Source: Citrifermentans bremense R1
Lineage (GTDB): Bacteria > Desulfobacterota > Desulfuromonadia > Geobacterales > Geobacteraceae
Length of the DNA stretch: 64,000 nt
Direction of reading: 5' to 3'
Assembly: GCF_000426865.1 (NCBI RefSeq)
Contig: NZ_AUGE01000002.1
Span: forward strand, 62,001 to 126,000
Both the position numbers and the translations under genes were made by a program. The notes below the pieces were generated by a model. It ran no database searches. It saw only the letters and a program-made list of their open reading frames with translations, and had not been told where the DNA came from. This document shows positions 1 through 7,982 of the stretch, in pieces. Every line of letters starts with the position of its first letter. Position 1 is the stretch's first letter.

Positions 1-122
1 TCTCCCTGCCGCTCACCGCGGCGCTTGCCGATGAGAGGGACGTCCTCTCCGAGGGGGACCGGGTGGCGCTGCTGGGAATCGGGAGCGGGCTCAACTGTCT
101 CATGCTGGGAGTGGATTGGTAA
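1..122 (+). CDS. oleA: OleA, 3-oxoacyl-ACP synthase III-like condensing enzyme (3' end only)
   Basis: Only the last 39 codons are present, read from base 3 to a TAA at 120-122; the gene begins outside the window. The tail ends in [15 protein letters not shown], the C-terminal glycine-rich strand typical of the thiolase-fold OleA / FabH family. OleA joins two fatty acyl-CoA chains head to head to give a 2-alkyl-3-ketoacid. The identity depends strongly on context, because oleB, oleC and oleD follow on the same strand. The catalytic Cys-His-Asn residues are not visible in this fragment, so another FabH-like enzyme is possible on sequence alone. Confidence 0.85.
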   Translation, partial: SLPLTAALADERDVLSEGDRVALLGIGSGLNCLMLGVDW

Positions 123-129
123 CAACCGC

Positions 130-282
130 CCTCACCCCCGCCCCTCTCCCAAAGGGCGAGGGGAGATTAATTCACTCATCAACCACTCAATTTCGCCCAG
201 CGGCAGGCAGCCTTGTTTCACGCTACTCACAGACTTCCGCAAACCCCGACCCTCGCCCTTTGGGAGAGGGTCGGGGTGAGGG
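130..282. repeat. Pair of inverted G/C-rich repeat elements between oleA and oleB
   Basis: A C-rich motif reading CTCACCCCCGCCCCTCTCCC followed by AAAGGGCGAGGG at about 130-163 recurs in inverted orientation at about 247-282. The two arms could pair into a long hairpin. A half copy of the same motif lies at 4552-4573 after the phosphopantetheinyl transferase gene. These look like REP-type dispersed intergenic elements. No gene is seen in the interval. Confidence 0.7.
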
Positions 283-316
283 TAGCACGACATACACAGA
301 CACAGGTAAGCATCTA

Positions 317-1219
317 ATGACTTTCGACATAAAAGCGCACTACCCCTTCACCGGACGCACGCTGGATCTGGACGGCCTCTCCTACCACTACCTCGATGAG
401 GGCGCGGGCGAGCCTGTGGTCATGGTGCACGGGAATCCTTCCTGGTCCTTCTACTACCGAAACCTGGTGCTGGCGCTGCGGGACAAGTACCGCTGCATCG
501 TCCCGGACCACATCGGCTGCGGCTTTTCGGACAAGCCCGGCGACGACCGCTACGACTACACGCTCGCGCGCCGCATCGACGACCTGGAGCGCCTTATCGA
601 CCACCTTCAGCCGGAAGGGAAGATCACCCTGGTACTGCACGATTGGGGCGGGATGATCGGCATGGGGTACGCCAACCGGCACCGGGAGCGGATCGGGCGC
701 ATCGTGCTCCTGAACACGGCCGCCTTCCATCTCCCCAAGGAGAAGCCCTTCCCGCTAGGTCTTAAGATCTGCCGCGATACGGCCCTGGGGACGCTTCTGG
801 TGCGCGGCTTCAACGCCTTCAGCGTGGGGGCCTCCATCGTCGGCTGCAAGAAAAACCCGATGCCCTGGGAACTGCAGCAGGCGTACCGCTCCCCCTACGA
901 CTCCTGGGCGAACCGCATCGCCACCCTGCGCTTCGTGCAGGACATCCCGCTTGCCCCCGGCGACCGCAACTACGACCTGGTGAGCGAGATAGCCGCTGGC
1001 CTTGAGCGGTTTGCCGATCTCCCCATCGCGATCTTCTGGGGTGAGCTCGACTTCGTGTTCGACCGGACCTTCCTTGCTGAGTGGAGGCACCGCTTCCCCA
1101 AGGCGAAGGTGAAGAACTACCCCGACGCCGGACACTACCTCCTGGAAGACATGAAGCAAGAAGTCGTGCCGATGATTGCCGAATTCCTGCGAGAGACCAC
1201 ACCCGGGGAGATCCGTTAA
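317..1219 (+). CDS. oleB: OleB, beta-lactone decarboxylase (alpha/beta hydrolase)
   Basis: A 300-residue alpha/beta hydrolase of the haloalkane-dehalogenase type. HGNPSW (residues 38-43) forms the oxyanion region, HDWGG places the nucleophile at Asp109, and AGHYLLED places the catalytic His at about 273. OleB removes CO2 from the cis-beta-lactone made by OleC and yields the long-chain cis-olefin. An Asp nucleophile, not Ser, and the position between oleA and oleC separate it from ordinary esterases. The ATG at 317 was chosen because the in-frame extension upstream only translates the intergenic repeat. It stops 4 bases before oleC, so the two are probably co-translated. Confidence 0.93.
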   Translation: MTFDIKAHYPFTGRTLDLDGLSYHYLDEGAGEPVVMVHGNPSWSFYYRNLVLALRDKYRCIVPDHIGCGFSDKPGDDRYDYTLARRIDDLERLIDHLQPEGKITLVLHDWGGMIGMGYANRHRERIGRIVLLNTAAFHLPKEKPFPLGLKICRDTALGTLLVRGFNAFSVGASIVGCKKNPMPWELQQAYRSPYDSWANRIATLRFVQDIPLAPGDRNYDLVSEIAAGLERFADLPIAIFWGELDFVFDRTFLAEWRHRFPKAKVKNYPDAGHYLLEDMKQEVVPMIAEFLRETTPGEIR

Positions 1220-1223
1220 GGCC

Positions 1224-2864
1224 ATGCTAGAGAGCGAACTGGTCAACATTGCAGCGCACCTACCGGAGATGGCGAAGCGCCAGCCCGATACGAGCGCCAT
1301 CATCTTCCCCAAGCAGAACCGGAGCTTGAGCTTCTCTGAGCTCAACACGCTGAGCGACCGGATCGCGCGGGGGCTGATCGCCAACGGCATCTGCCGCGGC
1401 GTGCGCACCGTGCTTATGGTGACGCCGAGCCCGGAGTTCTTCGCTCTCACCTTCGCCCTCTTCAAGGTAGGCGCTGTGCCGGTACTGATCGACCCGGGGC
1501 TGGGGATCAAGAACCTGAAGCAGTGCTTTGCCGAGGCGCAGCCGCACGCCTTCATCGGCATCCCCAAGGCGCACCTGGCGCGACTGATCTTCGGCTGGGG
1601 GAAGGAAACCATCCGGACCTGGATCACCGTCGGCCCGCGCCTTTTCTGGGAAGGAACAACGCTCAACAAAATCATCGAAGAGCACACCGACGCTTCCCCC
1701 TTTGTCCCCGCCCCGACCAGTTCCGAGGACGTCGCCGCCATCCTCTTCACCAGCGGCAGCACCGGGGTCCCCAAGGGGGCGGTCTACAGCCACGGCAATT
1801 TCGCGGCGCAGGTCAAGGCGCTGAAGCAGGTCTACGGGATCGAACCAGGCGAGATCGACCTCCCCACCTTCCCGCTCTTCGCCCTTTTCGCCCCCGCCCT
1901 CGGCATGACCGCCGTTATCCCGGAGATGGACTTCACCCGCCCGGGGTCGGTGGACCCGAAGAAGATCATCGGCGCCATCCATACCTACGGCGTCACCACC
2001 ATGTTCGGCTCACCCGCACTGATCAACCGGGTCGGGCGCTACGGGGTGCAGCACCAGGTGAAGCTTCCCACCTTGAGGCGCGCCATCTCGGCCGGCGCCC
2101 CGGTGTCGGCTGCGGTACTGGAGCGCTTCACTTCGCTGCTGAACCCCGGCGTGCAGGTCTTCACCCCTTACGGCGCCACCGAGGCGCTCCCCGTCTGCTC
2201 CATCGGCAGCACCGAGATCCTGGAAACCACCAGGAAGATCACCGATGCCGGCGGCGGCGTCTGCGTCGGCAGGCCGGTCGAGGGGATCCGACTGGAGATC
2301 GTCCAGATCAGCGACGACCCTATCTGCAGCTGGCACGAATCGCTGCGGGTACCGACCGGGAAGATCGGCGAGATCGTGGTGCAGGGGGAGCAGGTCACCA
2401 GGGGGTACTACAACCGCCCGGAATCGGACCATCTCTCCAAGATCGCCGATCCCGAGACCGGTTCCTTCTTCCACCGCATGGGGGATCTGGGCGGGCGCGA
2501 CGAGGAAGGTAGGATCTGGTTCTGCGGACGCAAATCGCATCGCGTGGAGACCGAGTCCGGGCCGCTTTACACTATCCCGTGCGAGGCAGTGTTCAACGCC
2601 CACCCGGCCGTGTTCCGCACCGCGCTGGTGGGGGTGGGAGCACCCGGCGAGCTGAAGCCCGTGCTCTGCGTGGAGCTGGAAAAGGACGTCAAGGTGGATC
2701 CTGAACTGGTCCGGGCCGAGCTCCTCTCCTTCGCACAGGACCACATCCACACTAAGTCGATTGAAACCATACTGTTCCACCCGGCTTTCCCGGTGGACAT
2801 CCGTCACAACGCCAAGATCTTCCGGGAGAAGCTGGCGGTCTGGGCGGCTGCGAGGCTCAAATGA
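1224..2864 (+). CDS. oleC: OleC, beta-lactone synthetase (AMP-binding family)
   Basis: A 546-residue member of the acyl-CoA ligase / adenylate-forming superfamily. The ATP loop LFTSGSTGVPKGA lies at about residues 174-186, and a YGATEALPVC segment matches the family's second core motif. In the Ole pathway it activates the 2-alkyl-3-hydroxyacid from OleD and closes it into a beta-lactone, which OleB decarboxylates. The ATG at 1224 follows the oleB stop by 4 bases; an earlier in-frame ATG at 1176 lies inside oleB and was rejected. The stop overlaps the oleD start by 4 bases (ATGA), a sign of translational coupling. Confidence 0.93.
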   Translation: MLESELVNIAAHLPEMAKRQPDTSAIIFPKQNRSLSFSELNTLSDRIARGLIANGICRGVRTVLMVTPSPEFFALTFALFKVGAVPVLIDPGLGIKNLKQCFAEAQPHAFIGIPKAHLARLIFGWGKETIRTWITVGPRLFWEGTTLNKIIEEHTDASPFVPAPTSSEDVAAILFTSGSTGVPKGAVYSHGNFAAQVKALKQVYGIEPGEIDLPTFPLFALFAPALGMTAVIPEMDFTRPGSVDPKKIIGAIHTYGVTTMFGSPALINRVGRYGVQHQVKLPTLRRAISAGAPVSAAVLERFTSLLNPGVQVFTPYGATEALPVCSIGSTEILETTRKITDAGGGVCVGRPVEGIRLEIVQISDDPICSWHESLRVPTGKIGEIVVQGEQVTRGYYNRPESDHLSKIADPETGSFFHRMGDLGGRDEEGRIWFCGRKSHRVETESGPLYTIPCEAVFNAHPAVFRTALVGVGAPGELKPVLCVELEKDVKVDPELVRAELLSFAQDHIHTKSIETILFHPAFPVDIRHNAKIFREKLAVWAAARLK

Positions 2865-3853
2865 AGGCTCTGGTGACCGGCGGCGGGGGCTTCTTAGGCT
2901 CGGCCATAGTGCGCCAGTTGCTGGCCCGGGGGGACCAGGCGGTCAGCTTCTCGCGCGGCGAGTACCCGGAACTGGCCCTGCTGGGCGTGGAACAGCGCCG
3001 GGGCGACCTGTCGGATCCGGAAGCAGTGGTGGACGCGGCCCGGGGGTGCGACGTCGTTTTCCATGTCGCCGCGAAGGCGGGGATCTGGGGAGAGTTCGAG
3101 GAGTACTACCGCGCCAACGTCACCGGCACCGAAAACGTCATCGAGGCCTGCCGCAGGCTCGGCATCGAAAGGCTCGTCTATACCGGTTCCCCAAGCGTCG
3201 TCTTCGACGGCTCCGACGTGGAGGGAGGGGACGAGTCGCTCCCTTACCCTGCCCATTTCGAGGCGCATTACCCCCACACCAAGGCACTGGCCGAACAGGC
3301 TGTGCTCGCGGCGAATAGCCCGACCCTGGGGACGGTGTCGCTGCGCCCGCACCTGATCTGGGGTCCAGGCGACAACCACCTGGTGCCGCGCATCGTGGCT
3401 AAGGCGCGCTCGGGCGCCTTGAAGCGAATCGGCAACCGCCCCTGCCTGGTGGACACGGTGTACGTCGAGAACGCCGCCGAGGCGCACCTGAACGCGGCCG
3501 ACCGGCTGAAAGCCGGAAGCGCGCCGGCGGGAAAGGCGTATTTCATCTCCAACGGCGAACCCATCCCGCTCTGGGAGATGGTTAACCGGATCCTCGCGGC
3601 GGCAGGGCTTCCCCCGATAACGCGCCAGGTCTCCCCGGGCCTTGCCTACGGCGCCGGCGTGGTCTGCGAGACCCTCTGGAAGATGCTGCGCCTCTCCGGC
3701 GAGCCCCCCATGACCCGCTTCGTAGCCAAGGAACTGGCCACGGCGCACTGGTTCGACCTCTCCGCTGCGCGCGCCGATCTCGGTTACCACCCCCGCATAT
3801 CCATCGCCGAAGGGCTTAGGCTGCTGCAAGACGCCCTGAGGCAAGGTCGTTGA
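2861..3853 (+). CDS. oleD: OleD, 2-alkyl-3-ketoalkanoate reductase (extended SDR)
   Basis: A 330-residue extended short-chain dehydrogenase of the 3-beta-HSD type. The N-terminal GGGGFLG dinucleotide loop is clear, and the catalytic Tyr-Lys pair is in YPHTK near residue 141. OleD uses NAD(P)H to reduce the OleA beta-keto acid to the hydroxyacid used by OleC. Order and coupling with oleA, oleB and oleC support the assignment over a generic NAD-dependent epimerase. The stop overlaps the TTG start of the next gene. Confidence 0.92.
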   Translation: MKALVTGGGGFLGSAIVRQLLARGDQAVSFSRGEYPELALLGVEQRRGDLSDPEAVVDAARGCDVVFHVAAKAGIWGEFEEYYRANVTGTENVIEACRRLGIERLVYTGSPSVVFDGSDVEGGDESLPYPAHFEAHYPHTKALAEQAVLAANSPTLGTVSLRPHLIWGPGDNHLVPRIVAKARSGALKRIGNRPCLVDTVYVENAAEAHLNAADRLKAGSAPAGKAYFISNGEPIPLWEMVNRILAAAGLPPITRQVSPGLAYGAGVVCETLWKMLRLSGEPPMTRFVAKELATAHWFDLSAARADLGYHPRISIAEGLRLLQDALRQGR

Positions 3854-4530
3854 TACCGGTTCCGGGCGAGGAAGGGGTCTTCTTCGAGCTGGCTTCCCTG
3901 GACCGCTCCGAAGCGGAAAGAAAGCGTCTGTTCGCCCACCTCTCGCCGGATGAACTGCTGCGGGGTGATCGTCTTTTGGACCCGGTAAAAAGAGAGCGAT
4001 TCCTAGTGGGGCGAGGGATACTGCGCGAACTGCTGGGGGGGGCGACCGGGGAAGAAGCGCGGGAAATCGGATTTGCTTCTGGGGAACACGGCAAACCGTC
4101 GCTGCAGCGTGATGCCGCAAACGGTCCCATAGGTTTCAACGCGTCACATTCCGGTTCATGCCTTCTGGTCGGCGTCGTCTTCGGCGGCGAGGTGGGGGTG
4201 GACCTGGAAGAGCTGCGGCCGGATCTCGACTTCGCGCCCATAGCCCGGCGCTACTTCTCTCCCCGCGAGCAGCAAGAGCTGTTCAGCCTGCCCTGGAAAG
4301 AGCAACTGACCGCTTTCTACCGCTGCTGGACCCGCAAGGAAGCCTACCTGAAGGGGATCGGCACCGGCTTTTCGCAACCTTCCACCTGCTTCGACGTATC
4401 GCTCTTGCCTGGAGAAAAGCCGGCGCTCCTGGCGCACCGCATCACGCCGGAGGAGGTGGGCATATGGCGCCTGCATGATCTACCCGTCCCAACCGGCTAC
4501 TGCGCCGCTATCGCAATCTGCAACACCTGA
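3850..4530 (+). CDS. 4'-phosphopantetheinyl transferase, Sfp type
   Basis: A 226-residue Sfp/AcpT-type transferase. It shows the two magnesium and CoA-binding signatures of the family, GVDLEEL and the WTRKEAYLKGIGTG segment. Enzymes of this class move 4'-phosphopantetheine from CoA onto a Ser of a carrier protein. The start is a TTG at 3850 overlapping the oleD stop, so it appears to be the last gene of the ole operon. Whether it serves fatty acid ACP in general or something tied to olefin synthesis cannot be told, since OleA is usually described as using acyl-CoA and no carrier protein gene is visible here. Confidence 0.9.
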   Translation: MIPVPGEEGVFFELASLDRSEAERKRLFAHLSPDELLRGDRLLDPVKRERFLVGRGILRELLGGATGEEAREIGFASGEHGKPSLQRDAANGPIGFNASHSGSCLLVGVVFGGEVGVDLEELRPDLDFAPIARRYFSPREQQELFSLPWKEQLTAFYRCWTRKEAYLKGIGTGFSQPSTCFDVSLLPGEKPALLAHRITPEEVGIWRLHDLPVPTGYCAAIAICNT

Positions 4531-4574
4531 GGCGTAGGCACCCGAGCAAATCCCTCACCCCCGCCCCTCTCCCT

Positions 4575-4961
4575 TCACTTCTTAACCCGAAAGGCCCGGT
4601 AGGCGTCCATGTGGCTGCGGTACTTGGTGAGGCTGACCTCGCTGTTCATCCAGGCATAGATGATCGCGTTGCTCTCTCGATCCCATTTGAAGAAAAGGCG
4701 ATGGTGCTCGTCCGGCTTAGCCCGCCTCCACTGCCGGTAGACGTGCCCCGGCGTCTCCCCCTGATAAAAGCTCGGGTGCTGCGGGTCCGCAGGGACCTCA
4801 TCCTTGATGGTCTTGTAGACACGCGCCAACAGCTTCGCCTGGGGCGATTTCTTGTAGTTCTGGGGATCCCTTTCCCGCTCCTTCGCCACGGCGGTTACCA
4901 GTTCGTCCAGAACCTGCTGGAACGCCGCGTGAAAGCGGATGCGCGATTCGTTGCTCACCAT
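4575..4961 (-). CDS. YhaV-family ribonuclease toxin
   Basis: A 128-residue protein resembling YhaV, the toxin of the PrlF-YhaV type II system, which is a translation-associated mRNA interferase. Recognisable segments are DPQNYKKSPQAKLLARVYK, the RLFFKWDRES strand and the AWMNSE...DAYRAF tail, in the order seen in E. coli YhaV. It starts 3 bases after the stop of the TPR-like gene upstream, so the two are co-transcribed. No PrlF/AbrB-type antitoxin is encoded on either side, which is unusual. Family membership is moderately sure from motif memory; activity is not shown by sequence. Confidence 0.75.
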   Translation of the reverse strand: MVSNESRIRFHAAFQQVLDELVTAVAKERERDPQNYKKSPQAKLLARVYKTIKDEVPADPQHPSFYQGETPGHVYRQWRRAKPDEHHRLFFKWDRESNAIIYAWMNSEVSLTKYRSHMDAYRAFRVKK

Positions 4962-4964
4962 CGA

Positions 4965-5834
4965 TCAGACCTCCACGCCTGCCACCAGCTCCTCGATCAG
5001 CTTTATCTGCTCCGGGTCCGGGACCTTGATGGTGTCGGCGCTTTCCCCCAACTCCCGATCCATGTAGTCGTACAGCTCGTACATCGTTTCGTTTTCGACT
5101 GAGAAAGAGAAAACGTCGAAGATGCGCGGGTGGCAGGCGGCAGCGTCGAGTTTCGCCGCTATCAGATCCTCGTAATAGGAGGCGACCAGGTTGTCCGGGA
5201 GCAGGAAGCGGTAGTGGATGAAACAGGAGGCGTCTTTCAGGGGCACCAGCTCGTAGCGGTGCTTGAGGAGAATGGCGTCGCTCTCGCAGAAAGCGTCCCC
5301 CAAGGCGGTTATCACCTGCTTCAGGTCCTTTTCCAGGAGCCCGTGCTTGGCGAGGCTGCCGTTGAGCGCGTCGAAATGCCCCTGGTCCGGGTGCCGCACC
5401 CCTTCGTGGCTTTCCTGCCACTGCTGCAGCAGCCTTTTTTGAAGCGAAAACCTCCCCGTCAGGGGGGCGATGCGAAGGGCGGCGTTCAGGAGCTTCGGAT
5501 CCTGGGGGGCGAGGTCGAGGGCGAGCAGCGTGTACTTCGCGCACTCGTTCCAGAGGCAGCTTTTTTCGAGGGAGAGGGCGTAGTACATCAGCGGCAGGCA
5601 GGATTGGGAGAGTTCGATCGCCTTCAGGTGCTGGGCGTGCATGGAGGAGAGGTCGTGCTCCAGGCAGGCGACCAGCCCCATAAGCGCGTGCCCGGAGCCG
5701 GGGTCGCTCTTCAGCAGGGTACCGGCCGCCTTCTTGTACTTGGCAAGCTTGATCCCTTGGGTCACATCCCTGCGGGTGAAAAGGGAGAGTTCGCTCCAAA
5801 GCTGCGTGAAATCGGTTTGCTTCTTCCAGAACAT
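4965..5834 (-). CDS. TPR-like cytosolic protein preceding the YhaV-type toxin
   Basis: About 289 residues, mostly helical, with repeated 30-40-residue helical pairs in the first half (for example SGHALMGLVACLEHDLSS and LPLMYYALSLEKSCLWNECAKYTLLALDLAPQD) that read as degenerate tetratricopeptide repeats. The C-terminal half is acidic and unassigned and ends in EQIKLIEELVAGVEV. No signal peptide is visible. The ATG at 5834 is preferred; a TTG two codons earlier is possible. It sits directly before the YhaV-like toxin where an antitoxin would normally lie, but has no AbrB fold signature. Function is unknown. Confidence 0.7.
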   Translation of the reverse strand: MFWKKQTDFTQLWSELSLFTRRDVTQGIKLAKYKKAAGTLLKSDPGSGHALMGLVACLEHDLSSMHAQHLKAIELSQSCLPLMYYALSLEKSCLWNECAKYTLLALDLAPQDPKLLNAALRIAPLTGRFSLQKRLLQQWQESHEGVRHPDQGHFDALNGSLAKHGLLEKDLKQVITALGDAFCESDAILLKHRYELVPLKDASCFIHYRFLLPDNLVASYYEDLIAAKLDAAACHPRIFDVFSFSVENETMYELYDYMDRELGESADTIKVPDPEQIKLIEELVAGVEV

Positions 5835-5841
5835 GGCCAAC

Positions 5842-6108
5842 TCAAACGAACTCGGTCTGGCAGTACTTGCACACAGTTTCCCGCCACTTGACGAACTCCT
5901 TGCATTTCGGGCACTGCCGGTAATGGCCGGAGACAGGGCGCAAGGGTTTCTGGAACAGGGTCACCATCAAGGTGGGGGGAAACACGAAGTTCAGCAGGAA
6001 CCAGGTGAAAGGGTTGCGCCCCTTGGACCAGGCGATCCAGGCGCCGATCAGCCCCGGGAGCAGGAAGAAGACAGCTATAAAGATCCACCCGCGAATGTCG
6101 TCCGTCAT
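5842..6108 (-). CDS. Small membrane protein with C-terminal zinc ribbon
   Basis: 88 residues. Two hydrophobic stretches occupy about residues 8-27 and 34-52, followed by a four-cysteine ribbon, CPKCKEFVKWRETVCKYC, at the C terminus. GGGAGG lies just upstream of the ATG. The TPR-like gene begins within about 7 bases of its stop, so they share a transcript. This domain arrangement is common in small bacterial proteins of unknown role; metal binding is inferred from the paired CxxC motifs only. Confidence 0.8.
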   Translation of the reverse strand: MTDDIRGWIFIAVFFLLPGLIGAWIAWSKGRNPFTWFLLNFVFPPTLMVTLFQKPLRPVSGHYRQCPKCKEFVKWRETVCKYCQTEFV

Positions 6109-6127
6109 GCATCCTCCCTTAGTGCCG

Positions 6128-6418
6128 CTACGTCCTCGGCTCGGTCCTGGTTATGGTGCTGCGCAGGTTCAGCCCGAGGAGGTTGGACGCCTCGCGCATG
6201 GCGTTTCTGTAGCGCTCACTGAAATGTGCGATAGCTTCTTCCCGGTTTTCCTCGGCATCGAACGGCAATTGGGTGCGCACCAGTACAATCAGGATTTCTT
6301 CCAGTGCGTCGCTTTTCTTTCTCAGCTCCGTTATCTCACTCAGCGATTCTGCCAGTAGATCACGGTCGGCGGCACCTGCTTCTATCGATGACTTCAGTCT
6401 CTGTGTTATATCGGGCAT
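6128..6418 (-). CDS. Hypothetical 96-residue helical protein
   Basis: The first gene of the minus-strand set ending in the YhaV-like toxin. The ATG at 6418 has a strong GGAGGAG site 7 bases upstream, which is why the 20-residue longer reading was not used. The product is charged and predominantly helical (SEITELRKKSDALEEILIVLV), with no cysteine ribbon, signal peptide or membrane segment. I do not recognise a family. It is separated from the zinc-ribbon gene by about 20 bases. Confidence 0.65.
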   Translation of the reverse strand: MPDITQRLKSSIEAGAADRDLLAESLSEITELRKKSDALEEILIVLVRTQLPFDAEENREEAIAHFSERYRNAMREASNLLGLNLRSTITRTEPRT

Positions 6419-6529
6419 ACGACGCTCCTCCTTGAGGGGGGAATGGTAACAGCGGCAAGTATTTGAGTCAATATGCATTGTCCTTTGACATGGATAATTG
6501 AATTAAGCTCACTTCTTGTTTGCCAAATA

Positions 6530-6558
6530 GAAGCAAAGGCACTATGCTCTCTCCCCTG
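6530..6558 (+). promoter_or_regulatory. Predicted sigma-70 promoter for the OmpH-like gene
   Basis: TTGCCA, a 17-base spacer and TATGCT precede the OmpH-like gene. The start codon at 6592 also has an AAGAGGA ribosome site 7 bases upstream. Consensus match only; no start-site data. Confidence 0.5.
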
Positions 6559-6591
6559 CAGTCATCACTAAAAAGCTAAGAGGACCCATAC

Positions 6592-7266
6592 ATGAACAGG
6601 TTCGCCGCATTGCTAATCGGTTCCGCCCTCACCTCCCTCATCGCCAGCCACGGTTTTGCCGCGGATGCTCAACCGTCAGCCGCAGCACCCGCGACGCAGG
6701 CGCCGGCAGAAACAGCGGCGACTACAGCTCCCGCAACCCCGGCGGCGCCCGCAACGCACCCCCCCGCAGCTAAAGACGAGAAAGCAGCCCAGGCTCCCAC
6801 TGCTGGAAAAGAGGTGAAGGTCGGCTTCATAACCCTGAACAAAGTTGCTTCCGAAACCGCAGAGGGAAAGGCCGCCACTGGCAAGCTGAGCGTGCGGTCC
6901 GCCAAACTGCGCGAAAAAATCGATGCAAAGCAAAAGCAGCTTGAGAAGCAAAAGGCCGCCATAGAGTCGAAGCTTCCCACCATGACCCCGAAAGAGCGCC
7001 AGACCAAGGGGACGGAATTCCAGAAAAAGGTCGAGGACTTCCAGAAGATGTTGCGCGCGAGCGAGTCGGAAATGGCGGAAATGCAGGAAAAACTGACCAG
7101 CCAGGTCTATGCGCAGATAAAAGAAGCTGCGGCCGCTTACGGCAAGGCCAACGGTTTCGCCATTGTGGTCGAGGAAAAGGCGGTGCTCTACCTGGCGGAA
7201 GAGCTGAAACCCAAGGACCTGACGGCCGAGATCATCCAGTACATGGACAAGAAACCCGCGAAGTAA
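6592..7266 (+). CDS. OmpH/Skp-family periplasmic chaperone-like protein
   Basis: 224 residues. A signal peptide (cleavage likely after SHGFA near residue 23) is followed by an Ala/Pro/Thr-rich linker to about residue 75. The OmpH domain then begins with the short strand KVGFITLNKV, continues as a long charged coiled coil (about 100-180) and ends with the strand FAIVVEEKAVLYLAEE. Skp-type proteins hold unfolded outer-membrane proteins in the periplasm. The low-complexity linker is longer than in E. coli Skp. It stands alone, with its own promoter and a strong terminator. Confidence 0.85.
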   Translation: MNRFAALLIGSALTSLIASHGFAADAQPSAAAPATQAPAETAATTAPATPAAPATHPPAAKDEKAAQAPTAGKEVKVGFITLNKVASETAEGKAATGKLSVRSAKLREKIDAKQKQLEKQKAAIESKLPTMTPKERQTKGTEFQKKVEDFQKMLRASESEMAEMQEKLTSQVYAQIKEAAAAYGKANGFAIVVEEKAVLYLAEELKPKDLTAEIIQYMDKKPAK

Positions 7267-7292
7267 TATTTAGCAACAGCATGCTTTACGCG

Positions 7293-7324
7293 AACAGGGG
7301 CCTTCATGGCCCCTGTTCTTTTTT
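7293..7324 (+). terminator. Rho-independent terminator after the OmpH-like gene
   Basis: A perfect 10-bp stem AACAGGGGCC / GGCCCCTGTT with a 5-base loop, followed directly by CTTTTTT, 26 bases after the stop codon. Confidence 0.93.
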
Positions 7325-7517
7325 CACCCTCGTTTTACCGACTCTTCATTTTGCCCATTCCTTTAGCATCTACCTTCCAATCTAGTTTCAAAGCTTTGCA
7401 TCACAAACCTTCCCCTTCCTGAAAAACCTGTTGGCATAAAGGAAAATTAATCTTGCGTGATACAATGGAAAAGTTTTTTTCTGGGAGCCAAATTTCACTT
7501 AGAACTCGGGGGCGGAC

Positions 7518-7982
7518 ATGGAAGTTAGACGCGGCATTACACCTTTTTGTATGGTTCTGGCGCTGCTTTGGGTAGCCCCACAGGCGCAGGCAACGCTCGG
7601 AGAGAGGGGCGATTCCATCGCGAAAGACAGCAAAGCCTTATCCACGGTCACCCGCAGCACGGTTCAACGCGCCAGGTACGCAGTGCAGGAGATGACCTCG
7701 GAAGCGACAGCAGTTCGGGAGTTCCTGACACCGGAAGGGGTGGTCTTCGCCGTCGCCTGGAACGGGCTGGTCCATCCGGATCTCACCCAACTGCTCGGCT
7801 CCTACGACCAGGAGTACCGGACGGCCCTCTCCAAACAGCAACGCAAGCGCGGACACAGGCAGACCCAGGTGAAGTCGAACCGCGTCGTGGTCGAAACATG
7901 GGGTCATATGCGAAACCTACAGGGGAGGGCCTACCTGCCTGGACTGTTCCCTCAAGGAGTGAGCCTCAATGAGATCCGTTAA
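7518..7982 (+). CDS. DUF2844-family exported protein
   Basis: 154 residues with an N-terminal signal peptide (hydrophobic core CMVLALLWVAP, likely cleavage after AQA). The mature part resembles DUF2844: a REFLTPEGVVFAVAWNG core and a central DLTQLLGSYDQEY segment. The family has no known function. It overlaps the start of the DUF3443 gene by 14 bases, and the two families are often neighbours, so they probably act together outside the cytoplasm. Confidence 0.75.
   Translation: MEVRRGITPFCMVLALLWVAPQAQATLGERGDSIAKDSKALSTVTRSTVQRARYAVQEMTSEATAVREFLTPEGVVFAVAWNGLVHPDLTQLLGSYDQEYRTALSKQQRKRGHRQTQVKSNRVVVETWGHMRNLQGRAYLPGLFPQGVSLNEIR

Noticed and set aside
755-1774. A 339-codon minus-strand frame
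   Set aside because: It runs antisense to oleB and oleC, which have full family motifs and overlapping operon structure.
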